DNA of 64,000 bases from positions 124,001 to 188,000 of the forward strand of contig JADJEQ010000012.1 in the NCBI GenBank assembly GCA_016709025.1. Reading direction: 5' to 3'. Positions 39,101-46,803 of this stretch are shown one piece after another. The first letter of the stretch is position 1, and each line of letters opens with the position of its first letter. The notes beneath the pieces are model-generated. The model was not told the DNA's origin, ran no database searches, and was given only the letters and a program-made list of their open reading frames with translations. Both the position numbers and the translations under genes were made by a program. Source of the DNA: Bacteroidales bacterium. Lineage in GTDB: Bacteria; Bacteroidota; Bacteroidia; Bacteroidales; Lentimicrobiaceae.

Positions 39101-41690
39101 TTAAAGTCTGCCGGAGTGTGTAGGTCCCTTCGCGTATCTCAAATGTTCCGGAGCAGGTTATCATGCCCTGCGATTCAACTACTATATTTTCCAGATCCTT
39201 TGAAACCCTGATATTGGTGTAACTATCGTTATTCCCGACATGCCAGAATGTGTTTTCGGATCCTGTAAAATACAGGAATGAGCTTCCGTTCATGGTAAAC
39301 TGCCCGTCATAGGAGTCGAAATCTCTGTAAACATTCAGGTAACTGTTGGTGGAAAGGGTCAGTTGCGCTTCTTCTTCCAGGATCAAATCCCTGCAATATG
39401 CTGTCCCACCGGCAAGTACCGGCATGTTGGGCGCGTTTTGCGGTATCACGACATCGGTAGATGTGCCGGGAATACTGTTGTTGTCCCAGTTTTCGGTGGT
39501 CACCCAGGAGGTTGAAATCTGCCCCGTCCATAGCCCCGGAGTTGCAGTGGTCCAGCTAACCAGGTTATAGGGGTCATTTTCATAAGCAGCCCCTGCGTAT
39601 GCTCCGGTGGCACTTTTAAATTCCACACTGCCTGTATTGTTGATTTTCCAGATGTTGTTGAAGAGTGGTGCGGTCGGGAAGCTGGCTCCGCGGATAACAA
39701 TATCCTGACTGTTACCTATGGCTAAAAACCTGTCATTCCCATTACGGAATGTGCAGTAATCGAATGAATTGAGGGAGTCAACCGCTGCCTGCGACCAGAT
39801 GTTAACCCCATAGTTATATTCAAATGTAGCACGACGTGCCGAAATAGTTCCATTGATCTGCAGTTCATACATTCCTGAAGCGCCGTTTCTGGTAATCAAT
39901 GAATTTGTCCCGGCAGTTCCTTTTACCGAAAGTGTTCCACCGGTTGCTACGGTAAGTGCCTTGCTGCCGGTAATCCTGAGCTGTGAACCATCCGAAAGGG
40001 AAAGGGAACCACCGTTGTTTACATTGATGTGGTCACCGGTGTAAATTATCCGGTTAGCAGCGGCCATTGTGCCACTATTGATGTTGAGCTGGCCGTTGAT
40101 GGTTGTATTTCCCATCAGGTCAACAGAAATACCAGCTTGCTTATTGATGTTCAGGTTGTAAATATTTCCGGCTGTTACCGAGAGGGTAGAGGCTGTTGAT
40201 CCATACATTTCAAAGGTTCCTGCCGTTGGGGTAAAATCGGTCCGGCTGCATCCGAGATTTCCGGAAGTTCTGATGGTTCCGCCCGTGATATTGTCGGTCA
40301 GGGTATAGGTAGGATCGGTTCTGATAATAATCCCCTGATCGGCAAAATTCAGTACCCCGCCCGACATGGTAATTGAGGCATTGCCCTGATAAGGCCACCA
40401 GCTTGGATTGTTACCTCCATAAACATTAAAGTTACCCCCATAAATAAAAAGATTACCCCTAAGGTCAATATTTCCGCCGTAGTTGTAGAGGTTAATGGTG
40501 CAGTTGGCGTTGCAGTAGAAACTACCCGCGATCGCATCATCTGTCAGGTCATTGGCTGTGAATGTACCCCCGTTAAGTACATCGACAGGCCCTGCAGTCC
40601 AGTTGTAATGTAAACAGGTAACTGTTGTTCCGTTTACCCTGAGTGCACCACCAATTGCTTTGTGTACTTCCAGGTTATAAAAGTTTTCGCTGGAACAATA
40701 CTGGTGAACATTGCCCCCATTGAAAATAACCGTTCCCGTTCCTTCGGTAAATCCGGCTGTTCCGACATTATTGGTCCAGTTTCCAAACAGGCCGATGGTG
40801 CTGCCGCCCGGATCAAGTACACCTGCCTGGATGGTCATATTGCCCATCAATTGCATGATATAACTGGTAGATATGGTTACGGTTCCTCCGGTATTGATAT
40901 TGATTGAATTGAAAAAGTCGTTGATGTTGATCTGAATACTCTGGGTCCCCGAAGCTTTTTCGAAACTCAGGGTTCCGGAACCCATATTAATATTTCCGGC
41001 ATTGACAAGATTGCCTTTTAAAATGGTGGTAATATTCGCCTGGCCATTCAATACTGCACCTGAAGCTATGTTGATGCCCCCGTTAATTGTAAGGGCTGAA
41101 GTTGAAGCAGCGCCGATGTAGACAATTGCGCCTCCTGTTTTGTTGACCACGAGACTGTAGAAACTGCTGTTTGCACTGTTGGAAGTTATTGTGGAATTAT
41201 TGCTTCCGGTAAAAGTAACTGTGCTAAAGCCCATGCTTACTGCCGAGCCTGTGGCAAATTCCCAGTTGCCGGAAACACTGATGCCCCCGGTGATTGATCC
41301 TGACATGGAAGATCCCGCACCCCAGGTGATGTTGACGACTCTGAGCGTTGGGGTTGAAATACCTGTAAGGCTCAATGAGCCGTTAATAATTGCATTCCCT
41401 GAAGCTGTCAGCATCCCTTCGTTTGACATAGTGCCGTTAATGGTGAGGGATGCCCCTGCGTTAATTGTCAGGTTGTTGCATACCGGGGTGGAAGTGCCAC
41501 TGATAAGAGGCTGATTTGCCGGCGCAGAGGGAATGGTTACATTGTCGGTAGCGCCAGGTGCCCCGGCCGGCGACCAGTTGGTTGAGGTGCTCCAGGTAGT
41601 ACTGGTTGTTCCGGTCCATGTCTTTTGAGCGGAGACTCCGGTTGAAATAGTGATTGCCAGAAGTGGAATTAAAAGTAACTTACTTTTCAT
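36108..41690 (-). CDS. Giant secreted beta-helix-like adhesin with dockerin-like tail, copy B (intact)
   Basis: The 1,860-residue protein has a signal peptide (residues 1-21, ending VSAQ), then TWTGTTSTTWSTSTNWSP. This opens a right-handed beta-helix-like region of Gly/Asn/Thr-rich strands (NLTINAGASLTI, TNNVGTAGFTEGTG). A second start-like unit (WTGQISTSWVTTENWDN) lies near residue 715. Inside, a unit with C...YDWTSGGI...TF.A.DL.D recurs about three times. Residues from about 1655 form the shared module (VLLEGLYAGSGTMNQAYNE, YYITIRHRNGLETTT), with calcium loops DVNQDGFIDTAD and DVNGDGITDTAD and the end GSITP. No catalytic motif is seen. The acylphosphatase-like gene lies 50 bases upstream. 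Probably a surface adhesin or matrix protein. Confidence 0.85.
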   Translation of the reverse strand: MKSKLLLIPLLAITISTGVSAQKTWTGTTSTTWSTSTNWSPAGAPGATDNVTIPSAPANQPLISGTSTPVCNNLTINAGASLTINGTMSNEGMLTASGNAIINGSLSLTGISTPTLRVVNITWGAGSSMSGSITGGISVSGNWEFATGSAVSMGFSTVTFTGSNNSTITSNSANSSFYSLVVNKTGGAIVYIGAASTSALTINGGINIASGAVLNGQANITTILKGNLVNAGNINMGSGTLSFEKASGTQSIQININDFFNSININTGGTVTISTSYIMQLMGNMTIQAGVLDPGGSTIGLFGNWTNNVGTAGFTEGTGTVIFNGGNVHQYCSSENFYNLEVHKAIGGALRVNGTTVTCLHYNWTAGPVDVLNGGTFTANDLTDDAIAGSFYCNANCTINLYNYGGNIDLRGNLFIYGGNFNVYGGNNPSWWPYQGNASITMSGGVLNFADQGIIIRTDPTYTLTDNITGGTIRTSGNLGCSRTDFTPTAGTFEMYGSTASTLSVTAGNIYNLNINKQAGISVDLMGNTTINGQLNINSGTMAAANRIIYTGDHINVNNGGSLSLSDGSQLRITGSKALTVATGGTLSVKGTAGTNSLITRNGASGMYELQINGTISARRATFEYNYGVNIWSQAAVDSLNSFDYCTFRNGNDRFLAIGNSQDIVIRGASFPTAPLFNNIWKINNTGSVEFKSATGAYAGAAYENDPYNLVSWTTATPGLWTGQISTSWVTTENWDNNSIPGTSTDVVIPQNAPNMPVLAGGTAYCRDLILEEEAQLTLSTNSYLNVYRDFDSYDGQFTMNGSSFLYFTGSENTFWHVGNNDSYTNIRVSKDLENIVVESQGMITCSGTFEIREGTYTLRQTLTVTNTGANAFEIEDGGILDFWIPYSYVEVYGGCIGYSGSVIQGNGGLGCKGDFTLESFNCEWWFGALGMIGDGTQFIDLQDPVTLIDHLVINKPGGICYIKSGDLSTSRIYIYSGTLSCDNGPSPTATYNIVCKHGFENQAGPAGFDASTGKITFNDWGSIIISPNGTVFNTLEIDSDDGLIRIEGEVSCANYDWTSGGIEVLEGATFTANELADNLMKGRFICQENGTMNLTNAGDLAFVDLAGELFNYGGTFNLYGSSCRWPASYNNAKVVMTSGTIDFKTCGLDIRDYAYDLLTDSISGGTIRISEDFYLFNPDFDPTGGTVELYSSNISQITFQDGCNIYNLLINKTGSGLVGLNHHVELLNDLTIQSGSLHCNQQTISLAGDWNNIAGPGFFHEATGRVRFTGIKPQYCSTEEFNILEIDKPVQKLYNMPGAAISCESYDWTSGGLWIDGTGSFYAADLADNGIYGSFTLYGNSIELHQDAAQTTDLVGELNINNGQFTISGGLGAGYWGGSGNASLIMTGGVLDITDYGINITASYPYNFTGNINGGTIRTQGMFFVNTSGFSPTGGEVEIYGAGNPMVGTSDGGSLWNLRTSKSSPMERLLMLDTRINNNFTVEEGLAEVNFGAVVECGNQLEIQAGGWLAVNSGTLEMHNLASVNALENSRLAFYGYPGALARVRSKNTGDTYTLTAHSGSMFEASYTTFEHLPVQGVYIDAGATINPAYAFANCEFRNGSPGGTLLTIENNQDLVIDNAIFPPNTWNGGSNVRKTMNQGSITLNYATGDFSGENFDDDPHNRIHWGPLKQLNLQVLLEGLYAGSGTMNQAYNENGPQFGDGIADEITVEFHSGLDYYETEYVAGHVMLGTNGLASINFPASLSQSYYITIRHRNGLETTTAAPVSFAPGTINYSFNTPAKAYGGNLLMMADGYYAIYSGDVNQDGFIDTADITPVDNDTANYTVGYIDSDVNGDGITDTADMTIVDNNAAGYVGSITP

Positions 41691-41740
41691 AAGAGTATGA
41701 TGTTGGATTTTATTATTCTATTGCCTGATGAAATGCTCAG

Positions 41741-42022
41741 TTAAGCGGTATGGCGGTAGATATCGAACTCAGTAAAGTGACCGCTGTAGTTAAGGTAGGT
41801 ATGTTGCAGTGTATGTATAGTTTCCTGTATATTCTGTTCAATCCATTCAATGAAGGCGATCACATTTTTCTCATCTCCCTCCATCAGGATTCTGATTCCC
41901 GTCAACGGACTGTAATCCATCCGACCCTTTATTCCAAGCCGGTAGGCGGCCTTCATGCATTCAAATCCGAAACCATCGTCGTATGATTTTCTTTCAAACC
42001 GGATTTCTGAAAACGCGGGCAT
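41741..42022 (-). CDS. Acylphosphatase-like protein, copy 2
   Basis: The 93-residue protein differs from copy 1 by only about ten residues (YRLGIKGRMDYSPLTGIRI against YRLRIKGRMDYSASSGVRI) and likewise lacks the catalytic Arg and Asn of true acylphosphatases. It is 50 bases upstream of the intact adhesin and probably cotranscribed with it. That this small protein stays intact next to both the working and the broken adhesin suggests its function does not depend entirely on the partner. Confidence 0.75.
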   Translation of the reverse strand: MPAFSEIRFERKSYDDGFGFECMKAAYRLGIKGRMDYSPLTGIRILMEGDEKNVIAFIEWIEQNIQETIHTLQHTYLNYSGHFTEFDIYRHTA

Positions 42023-42044
42023 GTGTTTCTGTATTAAAGCAAAT

Positions 42045-42104
42045 CAAATATATGTTGTGATTGTCAACAAAAGCAAATTTCAGGGTAGGACAAATGGTAG
42101 GACA
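42045..42104 (-). promoter_or_regulatory. Promoter with 9-bp direct-repeat operator, copy 2
   Basis: Minus strand: two TGTCCTACC units with a 3-base gap (42104-42084), TTTG (42077-42074), 21 bases, TATATTTG (42052-42045), then 22 bases to the start codon. Sequence and spacing equal copy 1. Confidence 0.7.
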
Positions 42105-42182
42105 GTTATAGTCATTTTTTCAATCAAGTATTAAATGTCTTTAAATCAGTTATATGAAAACCGGAAATTAAATCTTGGATTG

Positions 42183-42533
42183 CTACAAACCAAAGAATCC
42201 GATCCGAAAAATTCCGTTTTTCCCTCTTTTCAGGGAGTTTTCTGTTGTGTGATTCTCTGTCGTTAATATTTCAAAATAAATACAATTGAGCATCCTGTCA
42301 GGGACAACCATAATACCGGCTACCTTGCATAAAGGAGTTCCTGCTCTGAGAATATTTACAAATTGCCGCAATGAAGTATCGCCGGCTTCAGCATGAATAG
42401 TAATGCTTCCCTGGTCGCTGTTTCCGCGAATGGTTCCAACGATGCCCATTTCACGGCCTTTCTGTAAAGCGTAGTAGCGGAACCCTGATTGACAGGAGTT
42501 CGATTTCAGGATGATTTTTACAGCAGCTCTCAT
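42183..42533 (-). CDS. Acylphosphatase-like protein, divergent paralog
   Basis: The 116-residue product keeps the GFR motif of acylphosphatases (SGFRYYALQKGREMGIVGTIRG) with its Arg. GSITIHAEAGDTSLRQFVN follows as the next strand and helix. The catalytic Asn may be the one in RGNSDQG, one residue displaced. An extra tail of about 30 residues is not part of the family fold. It could be active, unlike the two shorter paralogs. Upstream, at 42658-42717, is the third copy of the direct-repeat promoter, which gives a leader of about 125 bases. No adhesin follows it directly; the next gene has its own promoter. Confidence 0.7.
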   Translation of the reverse strand: MRAAVKIILKSNSCQSGFRYYALQKGREMGIVGTIRGNSDQGSITIHAEAGDTSLRQFVNILRAGTPLCKVAGIMVVPDRMLNCIYFEILTTENHTTENSLKRGKNGIFRIGFFGL

Positions 42534-42657
42534 TCCTTAATCTTATATTGGCAGAATAATCGTCTTTAGCAACCTAAGGGCTGAAACTTGTTTCGATTCA
42601 GGAATTTCTGAACCTCATGTTACAGGCTTCCATTTTCGCCGTTTATATTGGTAAGAG

Positions 42658-42717
42658 CAAATATATACCTGCAGATAAAGGGAATCCAAATTTTAAGGTA
42701 GGACAAATGGTAGGACA
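42658..42717 (-). promoter_or_regulatory. Promoter with 9-bp direct-repeat operator, copy 3
   Basis: Minus strand: two TGTCCTACC units (42717-42697), TTTG (42690-42687), 21 bases, TATATTTG (42665-42658). The 21-base spacer is unrelated to that of copies 1 and 2, yet all distances are the same. Confidence 0.7.
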
Positions 42718-42744
42718 GCTATTGAAATTATGGAATAGCAATGA

Positions 42745-43019
42745 TTACAGCGATATCAGAAACCCGTTGAGGTCGGCTTCTGCTTCGAGGTTAAGCTTTT
42801 CGCGCAGTCGTTGGCGGCCTTTGTTGGTGGCATCCAATGAAACATTCATCAGGCCGGCGATCTCACGCGAGCTGAGATTGATGCGAAGGTAGGCCGAAAG
42901 CCTGATGTCGTGATCGGTAAGTTGCGGGAATCCCGCCTGAATGCGGTCGAAAAAACCGGCATGAACCTCCTCAAAGGTTGCCTTGAATTTATGTTAGTCC
43001 TGGTCAATATCGGTATTCG
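42745..43019 (-). pseudogene. Truncated second copy of the TPR/LuxR-like regulator
   Basis: This segment repeats, nearly base for base, the last 90 codons of the regulator at 44621-46564, ending in DLNGFLISL and a stop at 42745. One Trp codon (GAC TGG in the intact gene) has become TAA. Similarity ends at 43019, exactly where an IS30-like transposase fragment begins, so the insertion probably removed the rest of the gene. Confidence 0.85.
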
Positions 43020-43440
43020 GGTGACATTAGCGAAAGGCCTGCAATTGTTGATAAGAAAGAACGATTTGGAGATATGGAAATAGATACAGTAATAGGAAAA
43101 AACCATAAAGGAGCTTTGCTTACAATCAATGACCGGGCCACTTGGTTTTATCTGTATCAGAAAGCCTAAAGGCAAAGAAGCCAATGCACTATATTTTAAA
43201 GCAGTCAATTTCTTTATACCTTTAAAAGACCGGTTGCATAACATTACCAGTGACACAGGAAAGGAATTTGCCTGCCATGAACTCATTAGCCATAGACTGA
43301 AGGTGAAAATGTATTTTGCCGGGACGTATAATTCCTGGGAAAGAGGGTCTAACAAGAACCTTAATGGAATGAATAAACAGTGCTTTCCGAAAGGTTATGA
43401 CTTTGATAAAGTAACCCCCAAAACAAATAAAAGAAGTTAA
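43020..43440 (+). pseudogene. IS30-family transposase fragment
   Basis: The first frame (43020-43170) reads SERPAIVDKKERFGDMEIDT and then VIGKNHKGALLTINDR. This matches the start of the IS30 catalytic domain, with the first Asp of the DDE triad. After one frameshift the second frame (43129-43440) reads ITSDTGKEFACHELI and then YFAGTYNSWERGSNKNLNGM, the second Asp and the Glu region. Both ends of the gene are missing and no terminal inverted repeats are evident, so the element is dead. Confidence 0.85.
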
Positions 43441-43602
43441 AAAAACTAAATAACAGACAAAGAAAAGAGTTAACTTTAACACTCCAATTGAGAGATTTCA
43501 ATAACTAACCAATATTAGCCCAGTTGCATTTGTTTCTTGAATGTAGCTCCTTTTTTCTCCTGATCTGTAATCGATGCCATTCATAACTTAAACTTTATCA
43601 AT

Positions 43603-44562
43603 ATGAAAAGCTTCTTTTATTTATCCGCGTTGTTCTTGAATTGCTCAATCCTGCTATCAGCTCAGAATGCCGGTGAAATCATTTTCTCCAATAGCGTTAT
43701 CAACCCTTTACAAGCGGGAAATTCCATAACGGATTTTCAGGCAGGTGATGCTATTTATGCAGTGGCTTATCTGCCCCAGACTGTCATGGAATTATACAAT
43801 GCACAGGCTGCTTCAAAACTTGATGTGGAGGTGTTTATTTACGAAATAAAGCCTCCGCTTTACGACTACCAGCAGCCTTCGGAAGAACAACTTACGTTTG
43901 TTTCAATGCGGGTTTCAGGTGAAATTATTAAACAGAAATTTCTTACAATCGAAATTGCTCCGGATCCTGCACAGTCAGCAGCATATACTACAGCCGGAAT
44001 AACATTTAAGGAATTCGGAAAGAAATTTGACGGACCTGTTAACTTTACCGAAACCCTTTCAAAACTGCAGCCAGGTAAGCACACGCTTAAAATTGTGGTC
44101 AGATGCAATTATGCTGATGCTGCTTCTGGAACTGTTACCATTACCGGAAATGATTTCGGGATGTACAAAAAAAAATCTGATGAATTGAATACATTAGCGC
44201 AAAACGCCGGGGCGGAAAATGCTGTAATGCCTGTTGCAAAGAAAACAGATGCCGCCCTTGAAAGCCGCATGATAGCTGCATTCAAAGGGTCGAATGACTG
44301 GAAAACAGGATTTATTGATGCAACGGATGTATTACGGATATCGATTTACGATGCCGACTGGTTTATCAGGCGCAACGAACTTACCGGGGCAATTCTTCAC
44401 CGGTATATCAGGGCTGCTATTGCAGTGAAAGCCAAAAATGGAAATTGCGCCTATTACCCGGTTACATTTCAGGAAGATTATGTAAGCGGGAAATTCCAGC
44501 CGCTAAAGTATGATGGAGTTGGGGATAAAGTGATGTTGGATTGCGGGAATGTGAAGAAATGA
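43603..44562 (+). CDS. Secreted protein of unknown function
   Basis: I do not recognise a family. The 319-residue product has a signal peptide (MKSFFYLSALFLNCSILLSAQ) and a mature part that alternates beta-rich stretches (AGDAIYAVAYLPQTVMELY, LDVEVFIYEIKP, GKHTLKIVVRCNY) with a charged middle. The C-terminal half (MIAAFKGSNDWKTGFIDATD, DADWFIRRNELTGAILHRYI) looks like a separate compact domain. There is no membrane anchor, sorting domain or dockerin tail. It is the only intact plus-strand gene in the island, between the IS30 fragment and the convergent regulator gene. Confidence 0.75.
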   Translation: MKSFFYLSALFLNCSILLSAQNAGEIIFSNSVINPLQAGNSITDFQAGDAIYAVAYLPQTVMELYNAQAASKLDVEVFIYEIKPPLYDYQQPSEEQLTFVSMRVSGEIIKQKFLTIEIAPDPAQSAAYTTAGITFKEFGKKFDGPVNFTETLSKLQPGKHTLKIVVRCNYADAASGTVTITGNDFGMYKKKSDELNTLAQNAGAENAVMPVAKKTDAALESRMIAAFKGSNDWKTGFIDATDVLRISIYDADWFIRRNELTGAILHRYIRAAIAVKAKNGNCAYYPVTFQEDYVSGKFQPLKYDGVGDKVMLDCGNVKK

Positions 44563-44595
44563 TTGAATAATTCTGAAATCAGACAGGGCTTGCTG

Positions 44596-44615
44596 AAAAA
44601 CTCCGTTAGGAGTTT
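44596..44615 (-). terminator. Terminator between convergent genes
   Basis: AAACTCC / GGAGTTT with a 4-base loop is followed, on the minus strand, by TTTTTC. It would end the regulator transcript. Confidence 0.55.
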
Positions 44616-44620
44616 CATGT

Positions 44621-46564
44621 TTACAGCGATATGAGGAAGCCATTCAGATCGGCTTCAGCTTCAAGATTCAGCTTTTTTCGCAGACGTTGACGGCCTTTAT
44701 TGGTCGCATCGAGCGAAACATTCATCAATCCGGCAATCTCACGCGAACTTAGATTTATACGAAGGTAGGCCGAAAGCCTGATGTCGTGATCGGTAAGTTG
44801 CGGGAATCCCGCCTGAATGCGGTCGAAAAAACCGGCATGAACCTCCTCAAAGGTTGCCTTGAATTTATGCCAGTCCTGGTCAATATCGGTATTTGCATTG
44901 ATAAACTGAACGACTTCATGAATGATATCCGTCTTATGGTTTGTTTTCAGTTTATCCCGGATTTCCCCGAGAATCTCGTTTTTGTTTACCAGGTTGATGG
45001 TAGAGTTGGCGAGCTGAATGTTTTTGTATTCGAGTTCAGCAAGGTACTTTTCGCGTTCAAGGCGGTTGATCTGTTGCTCGGCAAAAATCCTGTCTTCCAG
45101 CATTTTATTCTCTGCTTCCTTGCTTTTTATTCGCAAGCGGGCCAGGTCTTGTTCCTGTTTTAACAGTCGTTGACTTTGCTTCAGGTTCTTCGATTTTATC
45201 CGGAGAAAGTTATACGTTAGCAGAAGAATTAAAGCCAGGCCAATGATGATCGCTATACCCAGCCTTTGTTTTCTTTGTTTTAATTCAATATCGAGGAGCA
45301 ATAACTGGTTTTCTTTTTCTTTTTTCTCTGTTTCATAAAGTATTTCAAAATTAGCAAGCTGTTTATGTTTTTCGGCACTAAAAACACTGTCGTTTATTGA
45401 AGAAAACTTTTTAAAATATTCGTATGCTTTTTTGTAATCATTGTTCTCTTCGGCTAACTCATAGAGGCTTTTGTAGTTTCTGGCCAGGTTAAACAGCGAA
45501 TGGTTTTCGTTTGCAATGGCAGAGCTCTCGAGAAAACAGCGTTCGGCCTTGTTCGTTTGCCCAAGTTGCCTGTAAATATTCCCCATATCCGTCAGTGTGA
45601 TAATCTGAGATTCCTTTATCCCTGTTTCCCTGAAAATAATCAGTGCTTCTTCATTCAGGCGGATGGCTTCATTATATTTCCCTTTGGCGGCAAGCACGGT
45701 GCTGATTTCATTCTTCCGGATACCAACCTTGATTTTTTGATTGTATTTTTGATCAATCCGCAGCGCCTTGTAAAGATATTCCAATGCTGTATTGTAATCT
45801 TTCAAATAATACCATGCCATTCCAATATTGCTTAGCCTGATCGCTTTGCTTGGTCCGGCAGGGGTATAACCCAGGGCATCTTCATAAAACCCGATCGCTT
45901 GCCTGTGTTTACCCCACCGGCTATAAACCATTCCCATGTTGTTGAGCGATGTTGCAATCGCGGCCGAGTCGCCCGATTTCCGGTCAAGGTATAGCGTTTG
46001 GCCAAAATACTCAATGGCTTTGTCGAATTGCGACAGATAGAAATAATTGGTGCCGATGTTATTCAGGTTATTCGATATCTCAACCGCGTTTTGCAGTTTT
46101 TTCTGAATGTTCAGCGAGGCCTTATTCAGCGAAAGTGCTTTTTCGGTGATGCCAAGTTCCTGATAACAATAGGCAGCGTCGGTCAGCCGCTCGGCCATAA
46201 AACTATTCGAATCATTGTTAAATTTATAGCTAGCATCAGCCGATTGCAGATAAAAACCGATGGCTTTCTGGTAGTCATTTTTATAGAACCAGGCTTCCGC
46301 AGCACATCTCGCAGCAAGAGACAGTTTTTCGTTGTTATCTGAGGCAATGGCTAATTCTAAGGCAGTTTGTGCCAGAAAGAGCGCTGTGTCGGGGTTTTCC
46401 TCTGCCAGCCTTTCACTGCTGCGAATCAATGAATCCATGATCGCAGATTGATGAAGCCGCCCGAAATTCTTTCGGATAAAGTTTTTCGAATCCTGTCCCG
46501 AAAGGCCAAAAGTCCAGATCAGCGCATACAGCAGAAAGACAGTTTTCTTCAGGGTTGGGTTCAT
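44621..46564 (-). CDS. Membrane-anchored TPR protein with LuxR-like C-terminal DNA-binding region
   Basis: The product is about 647 residues from the ATG at 46564; an upstream ATG at 46585 adds seven. Order: a signal or anchor (LLYALIWTFGLSG), about eight TPR repeats (for example IATSLNNMGMVYSRWGKHRQ, AIRLSNIGMAWYYLKDYNTA), a membrane helix (LGIAIIIGLALILLLTYNFL), a coiled coil, and a C-terminal helix-turn-helix-like region (LTDHDIRLSAYLRINLSSRE, IAGLMNVSLDATNKGRQRLR). Such proteins are common in Bacteroidota and are thought to signal from the periplasm to DNA. Two remnants of the same gene sit beside the other adhesin units, so it is a candidate reader of the direct-repeat promoters. That is inference. 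Confidence 0.85.
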   Translation of the reverse strand: MNPTLKKTVFLLYALIWTFGLSGQDSKNFIRKNFGRLHQSAIMDSLIRSSERLAEENPDTALFLAQTALELAIASDNNEKLSLAARCAAEAWFYKNDYQKAIGFYLQSADASYKFNNDSNSFMAERLTDAAYCYQELGITEKALSLNKASLNIQKKLQNAVEISNNLNNIGTNYFYLSQFDKAIEYFGQTLYLDRKSGDSAAIATSLNNMGMVYSRWGKHRQAIGFYEDALGYTPAGPSKAIRLSNIGMAWYYLKDYNTALEYLYKALRIDQKYNQKIKVGIRKNEISTVLAAKGKYNEAIRLNEEALIIFRETGIKESQIITLTDMGNIYRQLGQTNKAERCFLESSAIANENHSLFNLARNYKSLYELAEENNDYKKAYEYFKKFSSINDSVFSAEKHKQLANFEILYETEKKEKENQLLLLDIELKQRKQRLGIAIIIGLALILLLTYNFLRIKSKNLKQSQRLLKQEQDLARLRIKSKEAENKMLEDRIFAEQQINRLEREKYLAELEYKNIQLANSTINLVNKNEILGEIRDKLKTNHKTDIIHEVVQFINANTDIDQDWHKFKATFEEVHAGFFDRIQAGFPQLTDHDIRLSAYLRINLSSREIAGLMNVSLDATNKGRQRLRKKLNLEAEADLNGFLISL

Positions 46565-46718
46565 GAGAACAAAACTTGAATTCAACGGTAACTATTTATC
46601 GTCTTCCGGGCAAGAGGTAACCTGCCGACTTCGTTTTACCCTGCAATTTAATGAATTTTCAGAGATGACAAAAAGTTTTTAAAGTGTGTCAGATATTGCC
46701 AGCTTTCAATAAAATGTA

Positions 46719-46751
46719 AAAACCTTTCGCCATTTTCAGACGAAAGGTTTT
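46719..46751 (-). terminator. Terminator after the PKD/GEVED protein gene
   Basis: AAAACCTTTCG / CGAAAGGTTTT is a perfect 11-bp stem, homologous to the hairpins after the other dockerin-tailed genes. Confidence 0.75.
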
Positions 46752-46803
46752 CTTCATTTGCGCCGGAATCAGGTTAAATCCCGGTCTTTGATTCATTGAA
46801 TAA

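Noticed and set aside
42849..43355. 168-residue minus-strand open frame
   Set aside because: It runs antisense through the IS30 fragment and out of frame through the regulator remnant, both of which explain the DNA better.
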